From the NCBI GenBank assembly GCA_027186245.1, contig CP114493.1, positions 2,673,501 to 2,737,500 on the forward strand: a stretch of DNA of 64,000 bases. Reading direction: 5' to 3'. This document shows, in pieces, positions 45,647 through 63,221 of the stretch; within the stretch, counting starts at the first letter, position 1, and each line of letters begins with the position of its first letter. Under the pieces are notes generated by a model that saw only the letters and a program-made list of their open reading frames with translations, did not search any database and was not told the origin of the DNA. Both the position numbers and the translations under genes were made by a program. The DNA comes from Coriaria nepalensis. Its lineage: Eukaryota; Streptophyta; Magnoliopsida; Cucurbitales; Coriariaceae.

Positions 45647-45895
45647 TTAAGGTATAGAGTTAATAGTTTATGATTTAGTGTTTAGATGTTAGAATTTAGG
45701 ATTTAGGGTTCGAGTTAAGGTTTATGGTTTAAATTTAAGGTTGCGAGTTTTGGATTTAGGTTTTAGGGTTGAAGTCTAGGGTTTTGGGTCTAGGGTTAAG
45801 GATTAAAGGTTAAAGGTTAAGGGTTTAGGGTTTGATTTAAGGTTGAAGGTTTAGTTATTAGGATTTAAGGTTTAAAATTTAGTGTTTAGTATTTA
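45647..45895 (+). repeat. Degenerate telomere-like TTTAGGG repeats, right block
   Basis: This continues the left block in the same orientation, with strings such as GGTTAAGGGTTTAGGG and GGATTTAGG, up to about 45895. Confidence 0.7.
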
Positions 45896-46520
45896 AGATC
45901 AATTTGAGGTGTTCTTAGACTCTATGAAAAGCTCTGAAAGTCGAGTTTTATAATATATATATATCCCAGACGGAAATTTTTTAGTCAACTTTAATAATTT
46001 TTATCTCGAGTTATGTAACTCCAATGGAGGTGTTCTTACACTGTATGAAAAGCCTAAGAGTCTATTTTTAATGATTTTATAACATCTAGAAACTATCCAA
46101 AATTTCTAGGCAAAGATCATAGATTGGACCGGTCCAAAATTGCTTTAGTTTTTGTCCGAAATCTTGGTCGAGAAACTCATCATTACTTTATCAACTTTAA
46201 GAATTTTTATCTCGGGTTATATAAATCCGATTGAGGTATTCCTAAATTTTATGAAAAACTCTGAAGAGTATAGTTTTATGATATTATTTTATTTAAAATT
46301 TAATAATATCTAGAATTAGTCCAAAATACCTAAACAAATATTTTTTACTGGAATCAGTCTGAAATCCACATTTCAAACCCAAATTCAACATTTCAGACCA
46401 AAATTCAATATTATTTAGTCAATTTCAAGAATTTTTATCTCGAGTTATATAACTCCAATTGAGATATTTCTAAACTATTTGGAAAACTCTAAGAGTCTAG
46501 TTTTATAAGTTTCATATCTC
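45896..46520. repeat. Right arm: inverted copies of the left-arm units
   Basis: Units near 45903, 46025, 46212 and 46455 contain GAGGTGTTCTTAGACTCTATG, AAAACTCTAAGAGTCTAGTT and TTTTATCTCGAGTTATATAA. These are the reverse complement of the strings in the left arm. Confidence 0.7.
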
Positions 46521-46539
46521 ATATTATGGACATATACAA

Positions 46540-49060
46540 TAATTTTATATAAACCAATAAAACTTAACTGAATAACCATACATCTAAAGAACTCAAAATT
46601 TAATCTTCTAAATTAAATTCTAAAATTGAGTTTCATATTTGAGAATACTAAATAATCACTTTGCTAACTCAAATTCAAGCATGCTTATTTCATATAAACA
46701 ATACAAATTTGTACAGATGGCATGCTTATTTTTCTACTACTTTGGACTATGAGGATGCTGCCAACAATATTGCTAAATCTATGCTCCTATATGACTAATA
46801 AAATTAGAGATCAACGATCTCTCTGTGGGATCCGACTTGATCATTTCTTTCTCGAATCAACGATCTCTTGGTGGGATCCGACCTGGTCATTTTTTTTCTA
46901 GGATTAGCGATCTTTCTGTGGGCTTCGACATGAACATTCTTTCTAGGATCAACAATCTCTCTTTGGGATCCGACCTGATCTGACAATATCTCACTATAAT
47001 ATGATGCTTATGCCATACCATATAACATTATTGATTTACTAGATAGGATAACATTTTACTTTTGCGCTCAAATAATGCTCTAAAAGCTATCAATGTTCAA
47101 GCATGCTATGTAAGATATTGTACCATCTAAACTAAAATAACAGTTCGCTATCTCATTTCAAGCAATGCTTTTGATACTCGAGAATGCTACTAATGTATTC
47201 AAATCATGCTTCTAAGATAACATAACATTTCAACTTCTGAAATTCATTGTTGATTTTCATATATGAGCATTCTAGTTTATATTATAAAACATCATATATT
47301 GGCTATAATTACATCAACTCAATATTTAGCATGATATGGGATATAAGAATCATAACATCTTATGCAAGCATTCTATCCTACATGTAAGCTATTACTGTCT
47401 TAGAAATCTTGTTATTCTATAACAGTCTTTTAGAAATCTTTCAGATCTTGACCAACTACTAACCTATCTAAGCATACATTTAAACTTATCTTAGTAAAGC
47501 CTTTGGTTATATAAACCTTACTATTTGTAGCTTCTCTAACCGTCTACCATGATTCTAATATACTTATGATTCTTTATACAAGCCCTTCTTTCATGCCTTT
47601 CAATATATTGATTATTAAATATTCTACCTCTATAGTTGTGTTCTGAGGACCATTTCTCAGATTCGGGAATTCCTATTGTTTGCGACTTTTTATGGTACCT
47701 CTATAAAGAACTCATATAGCTCCTCTTAAAATTTTAAATTCAAATATTCATGTTCCCATCAAACCTTAATTGTTCTAAACCCGTTCAATCACACATCTTC
47801 CTTTGACTAACATTATAGTTTTACCTATATCTTATTATATAGGTACTCAAAAAATCCCAAACATTTTCCTTTGTAAAATTAACATCCTATGCATTCTAAA
47901 TTGATATGGATCTTAATTTTGATTAGTATAATTCAAGTTAGATCTTTTTAGATTTTCTATTGCAGATATCATGTTCCGAGTAAACCTTTAATTCAGAGAT
48001 CATAGAACGTTTTACTCTAATAATCCATTATTTCGAGCCTTATATGTATTTGTTGGTATATGTCTCTACTTGGTCCATCTAAAATCTCATAATTTACCAT
48101 CATCATCTCCATAATCAAAAGTCTATTTAAAACTTGGTGCTCACATATTCCACAATTCCGTTTTATAGTTTACGAGCTCAACTTTGAGATTTTATTTCTA
48201 CACTTATACAACTCCTATTCGGATGTCTTGGGATCTATGCGATAATTTATGTGTCTAGTTTCTCAATATATAATTTTATAACTTTATGACGCATAGAAAA
48301 TTACCATAAATCATGAAAACTAGTGGGCGTCATTTTGTTTTCAAATTTCAGACTTTCAATTATAAGCACTCATGGGATAACATAATTTTGTAAATAGCTC
48401 TAATACTAAACTAGGTTCAAATTCACAATGTAACTCTATTAAACCACATCCTATGAGATTGATCTATAACTTAGATAAGAGACTTGAGTGAAGAAGGAGA
48501 AGATCTTGCCTCTTTTAATGTTTGAAGCTAAATCTTGCTTATGCTTGCTAATTCCACCTAGAATTTTATTTCTCTTTTGAGCTTTGGCTAACTCATGCTA
48601 CTTAGAAACTTGAAGAAGAAGGTGATAGGCTTATGAAACTAGATAATATCACGGTCCTTAAGAGAAAGGAGTTGTCTTTGGTTATTTATAAACAAATTGT
48701 CTATCTTTCAAATTATTTTCAAAGTGAGCTAGATATTTTCCTCATCTTCTACTTCATCCTTATCAAAAATATTAATTTTTATTCCAACCAAAGGGTGGCT
48801 GGTCATAAGGTGCGGGAATTGGGTTTGGGCCAAATTTTTCTTTCTTATATCATTTTTGGTCATTTTGATAGAAACATGGCCCATGATTTTGGACCCAATT
48901 TCATGTCTTTGGATTACTTCTAGAAATAATGATTCATAAGATATAAATTTAGGCTACTAAATATTGATTAGGTTTATATTTTAATCACTTTAGAAAGCTA
49001 CTCGGTAAAATTATTTCTGGCTCCGTAGGGTTTTGACCTTAAAGCCTTAGATGAATAATA
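46540..49060 (-). mobile_element. Probable gypsy LTR fragment
   Basis: Non-coding sequence with no long frame. The part at 46740-46985 (AGGATGCTG, then GATCAACGATCTC repeats) is related to the LTR at the right end of the window (63825-64000), in the same orientation. That suggests a diverged LTR piece on the minus strand. Its ends were not found, and the left side is butted against the right arm of the inverted repeat. Confidence 0.4.
46808..46982. repeat. ~47-bp minisatellite, four units
   Basis: Four copies of a unit like GATCAACGATCTCTCTGTGGG followed by ATCCGACCTGATCATTTCTT. A minus-strand frame across it is stop-free only because of the repeat. Confidence 0.8.
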
Positions 49061-49149
49061 ATTTATATGTACCATTTATATAGTTTAAGATACCAATTTT
49101 ATGTGACTATGGAGAGTAGCTAAAGTGCATATTACATCCATTTCGTAGG

Positions 49150-49375
49150 GCTAAAAGATTGAAACAAATGGAGCTACCGGCGCTCGATGGTAGTGATCCT
49201 GATGGATTGATTTTCAGGGGGCTGAAAGATATCATTTTAATTTTTTATTTGTTTAACCATAAAGTATGCAGACGAAGAAAAGTTGGCTGCTAGTTGGTTG
49301 CTACAGAAATCAATAAGGAAGGGGAAACTTTGGCTTGGTACCAATAGGAGGATGGATGTAATCAGTCAGACTTAG
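49150..49375 (+). pseudogene. Ty3/gypsy gag fragment
   Basis: Translated across frames, it gives ELPALDGSDPDGLIFR, then YADEEKLAASWLLQK, then EGETLAWYQ. This is the order and wording of the plant gypsy gag motif (LP.F.GSDPDGWI.R; EEKL..A; EG.ALAWYQW). At least two frameshifts and a stop separate the pieces. It is a dead fragment. Confidence 0.6.
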
Positions 49376-50639
49376 CCTATGCCGTGAGTGTATATACTGG
49401 ATTCCATCTTAGTAAGAAATTTATTAGTATAGCTCGTGACCCCAATCTTGTTTGGTAGCTGCTAGCTAGTTGGACTCCCTTAACTTGTGAAAAAAGGTAA
49501 GTGGACACATTTCTTCCATAAGTTTTTCCTAAATATTCTGTTATATTAAATATTTTGATTGTTCTTAAACTTGAAATCAAGTTATTGTATAGTATAATAA
49601 TATCATCTATTAATAAAGTGAGTCAATAGATGTTTAACGTTATGGTTCGTAATTAGTATAGTTAATTTTATACTCTGTTTGTGCTTAAATCTTGAAATGA
49701 AGATATTATATAGTATATTAACATTAATTTGTACATAAATTAGATTAATTTCATTTAAGCATTACGGCTAGTATTTTTATCAACTCAACTATATTTTAAT
49801 TACTGATACGTATAGTAACACATCTAAACCATATTTGATAGTTTTAAACCTACACCGAAATTTATAAGGCACCAATAATATAATGAATTAGATTTCTGCC
49901 TACCTTACATGCAAATAATGTAATTTAATAAATGATTTGAGTAATTTTTTTTCATTAACTTATTAGAGTAGTAACAATGTCGGACAACAAGAAAAAAGAT
50001 CTTACAAATTTAAATAATGCATCCACTAATTTTATTGAAGTAATATATATAATAAGTAACATGTTTCCAGGAAAGTAGATCATGACATGTTTCCAGCAAA
50101 ATATACATATGTATATAGCTTCTTTGTAGTGTGCGAAAATTAATTATATCCATTTGCCATCGAAGATGATAGTAAAACATATCTTTATTTGTTAGAATTT
50201 GAGCCCATTACCTATTTACAAAATATATTTTAGTGTTTAGGTTCATTCTAAAATAATGATTTTTTTTATTTAAAAAAATTAAAATATTAACAATTTATTA
50301 AAATACTCTTACAGTTCGAAACTGAAAAGAAAAAAAAAATAGAAGCTTAAACACGAACATGCAGAAAACGTTTGAAACCCTAACTATTACAAATTCTCTT
50401 GTCATAAACACAATCCGAATCGCATAAAATGGAAGCTCAAATCCATAGTTTCACAAAGGTTAGCGGTTTAAAAAATTTGAAGTAATGGTTCGCAGTCAAT
50501 GAAATTTGAAGAAAAAATCTGAAAAAAGATCGAAGGTAGCACCAGAATGACAATATCACTAGAATGAGAATGAATTATTGATTTCATATTTTTTTAGAGT
50601 TATTATATTCATTTTGATTTGAAATTTGAAGTATTTACA
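49376..50639. other. AT-rich intergenic sequence
   Basis: No gene, RNA or clear element was recognised. Confidence 0.4.
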
Positions 50640-50644
50640 AAACT

Positions 50645-50955
50645 CGAACCATCGAGCGATTTATAATGTACTGCTCGATGGCTAGATGAGAATATTAATG
50701 TCCATAAAGCCATCGAGTAAGAAATTTATATGCACTGCTCGACGAATGGCCATTGAGCCATAGGGCAATCGAGCAGTGCATATGAAATTCTTGCTCGATG
50801 GACATTAATATTCCTATCGAGCAATCGAGTAGGACAATCTTGATGGCTCGATGGTCATTCATATGTCCATTGAGCCATCAAGTAGTCATTATAAATTTCT
50901 CGATGGTCCCGCAGTTTATATGAACTGCTCGATGACCCGATTACCATTTATATTT
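50645..50955. repeat. Hairpin cluster built on CTCGATGG/CCATCGAG
   Basis: More than ten copies of CTCGATGG-like octamers occur in alternating orientation. The main hairpin pairs about 50683-50745 with 50768-50822, including a perfect 14-bp arm (TATGCACTGCTCGA and its reverse complement). A second hairpin at about 50840-50882 pairs CTTGATGGCTCGATGG with CCATTGAGCCATCAAG. It lies about 150 bp upstream of a DUF1985-type transposon gene fragment. Confidence 0.75.
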
Positions 50956-51109
50956 CTATTGAGTATTATAGTCTTATTCTCAAGTTTATTATTTTTAAAA
51001 ATTTTTATTTTAATTTAATACAGTTTTGTTTAATTTTTTTCATTTCAGGTGCATCAAATTCCTATATATCGTGAGCTAGAACCTATAATTGATCAAAATC
51101 TTCGTTTTA

Positions 51110-52090
51110 AGACTGCACTATTGTGATATCAAAGTAGGAAGTCGTGATTGTTGATATAAGGAAGAAGTTGATCCTAGTATAGTTAAAGTCTTTTAAGTCT
51201 ACTTGTGTGGGACATTTTTGGGATTTGAGTAATGAACCTAAAAACTCGGGCCAACTTATGAATTTTTTTATTTTTCGGCGAGTGGAGTGCAAGAAGAAGC
51301 ACGAATTGTGGTTTACGCATCGCAAGAAGCCTATGCGGTTTGACCTAAGAGAGTTTGCATTGGTGACGAGATTAAATTGTTATGTAGAACTTCCAGACCA
51401 TATAATTAAGTGGGTAGAAAAAGATGTGTACTTGTTGAATAAGTATCTTAGTGGAAAGCTTGTCAATGTGTCGAAGCTAGCATGGAAATTTAGAAGTGAT
51501 GATGAGCTATGGAATAACAAGGATGGTGAGATTTTGAAGATGTCTTTTGTTTACTTCATTGAGGCAGTCCTTTTGGTCTAAGAGTAGAGGAATAAGATCC
51601 GACCATTGACATTGTCCATAAGCCAACAATTTTGGCCGGCTCGAACAATACCCTTGGGGTAGATGTAGTTATGAGCTTACAATTCAATCTCTTAAGAATG
51701 ATATCAAGAAGAAGGCAGTTGCATATAGGGACCAGCTGGAGGGGATGAAGCTGAAAGAACAAACCTATGACTTATATGGATTTTTGCTTGCTTTACAGGT
51801 TAGAATTTATATTTAACTTTTACTGTATTTTGGTTTATGTTTGATAATAGTTAATTCATAATTGTATAGGTATATGGTTACGAAACCATTCCTTATCTTG
51901 GAAGGAAAACTAGAGTTCGGGGTAAGAAGAATTGAATATCTCAGCTTTTAAATTGGTCATCAGTAGATCCGTCTGTCAGTCATGAAAATAGAGGCATTGA
52001 ACAGGTTGTGGTTCCTGAAGCGATTGTATACTACTTTGATACTTGCCACGAGAGGAATGAAAGTATCCCTGAAGAACGAGGCTGCCCTTT
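51110..52090 (+). pseudogene. DUF1985-type transposon gene fragment
   Basis: Protein-like sequence resembles the DUF1985 region found in plant Ulp1-protease-bearing MULE and CACTA transposons. Segments are KSTCVGHFWDLSN near 51190, MRFDLREFALVTRLNC near 51330, GEILKMSFVYFIEAVLL near 51530, then in another frame LKEQTYDLYGFLLALQ near 51745. The last joins VYGYETIPYLGRKTRVRG near 51870 if an intron (about 51800-51869, GT..AG) is spliced out. A stop and frameshift occur near 51580. No Ulp1 (C48) catalytic domain follows, since a minus-strand gypsy element takes over at about 52100. Family assignment is by motif memory. Confidence 0.65.
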
Positions 52091-52109
52091 TGTTGTCCAG
52101 GCTTTTCCT

Positions 52110-52942
52110 TTCATCCTCTCTCATCTTATCCTCATACATGTCTTGTAGGACTTGATGTGATTCTAAGAATCCTTAGTCCCATCATACATCAAAGTTGGGG
52201 TCCTAAACTTCTTTGGTAACTGAGCAATTTACACCTCTTTGGTAAATGGGCTCTCCAGCTCATCCATACACAAAGTGATTCCCTTTAACGTTACTTCTAC
52301 CTCCTTCATTCTATTAGTCAACTCTTGGATGACTTTCACTTGTCCTCTCGGCTTCTCAGACCTCTTTATGAGAAGCCTATGCTCACTCAATGTTTGGAGA
52401 GGGTTTGGATCCCAATTTGTATTTGTTGAGTCCATAGACTCCTCCCCTACCGTTATGGTCTTCAAGCGAGACACCGCGTCATCCTTCTTAGGGTGGGGTT
52501 CCCTTCCAACAAATGAACCTTGACGCTCCCCAATAAGAAGGAATATACCTCTACTCATCGGTCCCTCTCTCCTCTCATGCCTTATTTCAACTCTTATCTC
52601 TATGATCATCGCATCTATAGAGCGCTCTACCACTTGGCCAACCCTTTCTGCTAGGCCTCTTTACGTCCTTTCTATGGCCTACAGTATGCTTACTCCACTA
52701 TTTGCCACTGGAGGGGTTTGTGGAGGTATTGGTCATTTTCTAGCAGTGCTCACAGAATGTGTTACTCTTCCTTTAAGTAGAGGAGAGAGAACTCCTCTTC
52801 TTCTGCCTCTCTCTCCCTCATCACTCTCTCACATCTGCTCTCCCTTGCAATTTTCCATCTTACGCACTCCTCTCAGTCAGGTTTTTGATTAGTTAGAACT
52901 TTGAAAGTGAAGACAACGTCCTCACAATCGGGGCCAAACTAT
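52110..52942 (-). pseudogene. Ty3/gypsy (Tat/Ogre-like) gag fragment with primer-binding site
   Basis: A minus-strand frame (52633-52229) runs into ELESPFTKEV and, after a stop, LPKKFRTPTL.MYDGTKDS and NHIKSYKTCM, which match the start of plant Tat/Athila-type gag (PFT..V, LP.KFK.P....YDG..DP..H). Upstream, 52921-52938 reads TTTGGCCCCGATTGTGAG on the minus strand, close to the TTTGGCGCCGTCTGTGGG string beside such LTRs. Stops and truncation make it inactive. Confidence 0.6.
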
Positions 52943-53660
52943 TGATGTGAATTTCTGTTCGCTACAGAGGGCTCCTCCATCTACAATGTACTCCAAGATC
53001 AGCTCTTACACTCACAAGCAAGCTGCGGCCGGGGTTATGGTCGGTCAACCCTGCTCCGACGCTCTAATCAGTTTCCAAAGGGATAGATGGAGAGCAGATG
53101 ATGAGAAAAATATTCTCTAAGGAAAATTGTATTACCCTTTTTTGTTATGTTTGTTGGCTTTTATACCTGGTTAAGGTTGTGAGACTCTAGATAACTTTAC
53201 ATATGTAGTGCTCCCATTGCTCGGTGTCCTAATTACTCTTCCTGCTCTCCGTCGGGTGTATGTGCCCCCATAGTCAGACACAGTAGAGATCTTCTCTTCA
53301 CTCAGAGGTGTCTCCATGTATAATTGCGCTACCCTAGTCTGAAACGCCAAAGGGCATCCTCCACTTAAGTGTTAGTTACTTTCCACCTGTCATTCTTTCG
53401 GCGTATTTGGGTTCAAGTCTCAGCTGAACGTAGAAATACTTAGCTCGATCTTAACATCGTTTGATGTCATGTTATCAGGCTCAACTTAGGGTCATGTCGA
53501 TTGATGCTCTCCTCGTCCCTATCCGGCCTCAGCCTCAGCCTCAAACATCTTCTTCCCTTCACACTTAGATATATTAATCTCTACCGACCCTACCTTAACC
53601 TCAATTTATTCTACTCGGATCGAGTTACGGATCTGAAGCTATCTTAAGAACGAGCCCAAT
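52943..53660 (-). mobile_element. LTR of the Tat/Ogre-like element
   Basis: Read on the minus strand, an LTR-like region ends in CACATCA just before the primer-binding-like string. Its other end is near 53660, where an (AAT)n tract begins. The start of the LTR was not fixed, and no target duplication was found. Confidence 0.45.
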
Positions 53661-61294
<7,634 letters not shown>

Positions 61295-61509
61295 GAACCT
61301 TCCCGTCAAACTACTGAGTTAATAATAAGAGGCTAGCTAGCTTCGTATTTTCTGAGCTAGTTCTTCATTTCGAGCATATGTGAGTGTGAATTAAGGTAAT
61401 GGATATGGTTTATGTACTTAATTCAATAAGCAAAATGTGGTAAATGCCCCAAGTATTTATGTGAAAATTTGTAAGAGCATGAAATCGTTCCAAGTAATAA
61501 AGTTGTGGA

Positions 61510-62231
61510 TTAGACAGAGCTTTGTATTCCAGAAGTCGTTTTACCCTTATTTTCTTTTTCCGTAAATTTTCTCTTTTCTTTTTCTAAGATATTTCGTGCA
61601 TTATCGATTCTCATAGTCTTATTAGTTATTTTTGAAAAATGTGCATCGTTTAAGTCCGCAACCTGTAAGTCCTTGCTAGTATTAGGATCAAAGACTTTTT
61701 TGAAATAATTCACTTTCAAGGTATTCGTAGCCACTAGATGTAGCGCATATTTGGACAGTTCATCGAACTTTCTTAGTAGTTCTTCTATTGACATATTAAT
61801 CCTTTACAAGTTCAAAAACTCTCTTTCCTTTTTTCTAATAAGGACATGATTATATATTTCCCTTCGAGCAATTAGCACAATTTTGGCCATGTCATTGTTC
61901 TAACTTTATAGATGTTTGTCATGGTATCCCACAAATAATTTGCATCATTGAACATCAAGCATGCAATGAATTGTACCTTTTTGCTTCAAAAACAAATATA
62001 TGCTACTCTTGGTTTTTCCCCACTATGGGGAGGTACTGCTTGTTGCTTTTGAAGCAATAATTCTTGCAGTTGTCGATGTTGTTGAAGTAGGGTTTCCAAA
62101 ATCTCCCCCTGTCTTTGAGTCATACTTCTCAACTCATTTAACTCTTGTTGATTGGGGTCGTTAGATAAACCCCCCCCCCCCCCCCCCGTACGTCTAGTGA
62201 AGGACTCACTAGCAATGCTTGTTCTTGGCAT
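61510..62231 (-). pseudogene. Ty3/gypsy gag fragment A
   Basis: The minus strand starts MPRTSIASESF, then a Gly run encoded by an 18-base G tract (C18 on the plus strand, 62170-62187), then a Gln/Leu-rich coiled-coil-like segment to about 61986. Broken sequence follows (FIACLMFNDANYLWD, then MTWPKLC), and then MSIEELLRKFDELSKYALHL (61794 on), the typical gypsy gag motif (RKF.ELS.YA.HLV), ending at about 61510. Stops and a frame change separate the parts. Confidence 0.7.
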
Positions 62232-62374
62232 ATCTCTATTAGAATTTAGTGAAGGATGCTTTCGTTCCTATAACAATATACATGCCACATATTAGTTTTC
62301 GTAACAGAAGTATTTTCCTTGAAACTACATATATTAGATGAGCAACATTTACATCATATTATACACGTTAGGAG

Positions 62375-63060
62375 TTACACTCCAACGTTCATCACAAAAA
62401 AAAAAACAAAAAAACAAACATGGTCCAAGAAATACATTACTTCAGTTTTGAGGCGATAGTAGTCTTGGGATTGGTAATATGTACGAGCTCTAATCTTCAT
62501 AAGAACTCCATCCCAAGATATACCACATTTCTCTTCCTCTAAGAGATGAACTAGCATCTCGGGGAGCAGAGTCATTTCAAACCTATTTATATAGTCACTC
62601 ATGGACTTGCCTTCCAAGCCTCTCCATGTCGTGACCAAGGTGGTGTACTACTCGAATTGAGTTATATCAAGATCCTCTTTCAGGTCTTCCTTCGGGTCGT
62701 CCTCAAAATCATCTTATGAAGAGGAAACTTCTATTAAGCTGAACCTATGTTTGACATCCTTACAAAAGGTATCCCAGGTACAGTGGTTGGATCTCGTTAC
62801 AGATCTTGCCACCATCTCCTTGCATCCTCATGCAACTATCGAAGGGCTAGTACCGTCCATATACCTCTTAATTCCCAATACCTTGATTATCATTTTCATC
62901 TCAAAAAGCCACTTTTAAAGCTTATTATAGTTTCCCTTTCCATCATACACTAGCGGGTTCGTATCATTAAAAATTCTCACCATATGAGCATTCTCGGAAC
63001 AACTTTTGAGGTTCCCGAGATGATGATGGTCTATCACTTCCTGCCATTATCTCATGTAGC
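62375..63060 (-). pseudogene. Ty3/gypsy gag fragment B
   Basis: The minus strand reads, with stops, NDTNPLVYDGKGNYNKL and KWLFEMKMIIKVLGIKRYMD near 62970-62860, then TTWRGLEGKSMSDYINRFEM and LLPEMLVHLLEEEKC (62638-62515). This is gag-like. It lies directly downstream of the primer-binding site and LTR at 63207-63222, so it probably belongs to that element. It is a different gag sequence from fragment A. Confidence 0.6.
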
Positions 63061-63206
63061 TCTCTTAGATCCTTAAAAATCTAAATAGTAATTAGACTCA
63101 AAATTAAATTGATAACTTCTCTAAGACTATTATACTTAGAGTAAATGAAGCTATCACCTACGTGTCATGTACATATGGGTTTTGTGTATAGAACCCTTTA
63201 ACACAT

Positions 63207-63219
63207 GGCTTTGATACCA
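63207..63219 (-). other. Primer-binding site (initiator tRNA-Met type)
   Basis: The minus strand reads TGGTATCAAAGCC, one change from TGGTATCAGAGCC, the usual plant Ty3/gypsy primer-binding site. It lies two bases inside the LTR end. Confidence 0.75.
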
Positions 63220-63221
63220 CC

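Noticed and set aside
43641..45895. A true chromosome end
   Set aside because: The TTTAGGG units are heavily degenerate and are followed on both sides by genes and transposons, so this is interstitial.
46804..46986. 60-codon minus-strand frame of repeated DQVGSHREIVDP-like units
   Set aside because: It is a translation of the 47-bp minisatellite, with no start context or family match.
48633..48923. 96-codon plus-strand frame
   Set aside because: It has no recognisable domain and lies in probable LTR sequence. Codon content looks random for AT-rich DNA.
52239..52892. Plus-strand frames of 94-96 codons
   Set aside because: They lie opposite the minus-strand gypsy gag and leader and have no similarity of their own.
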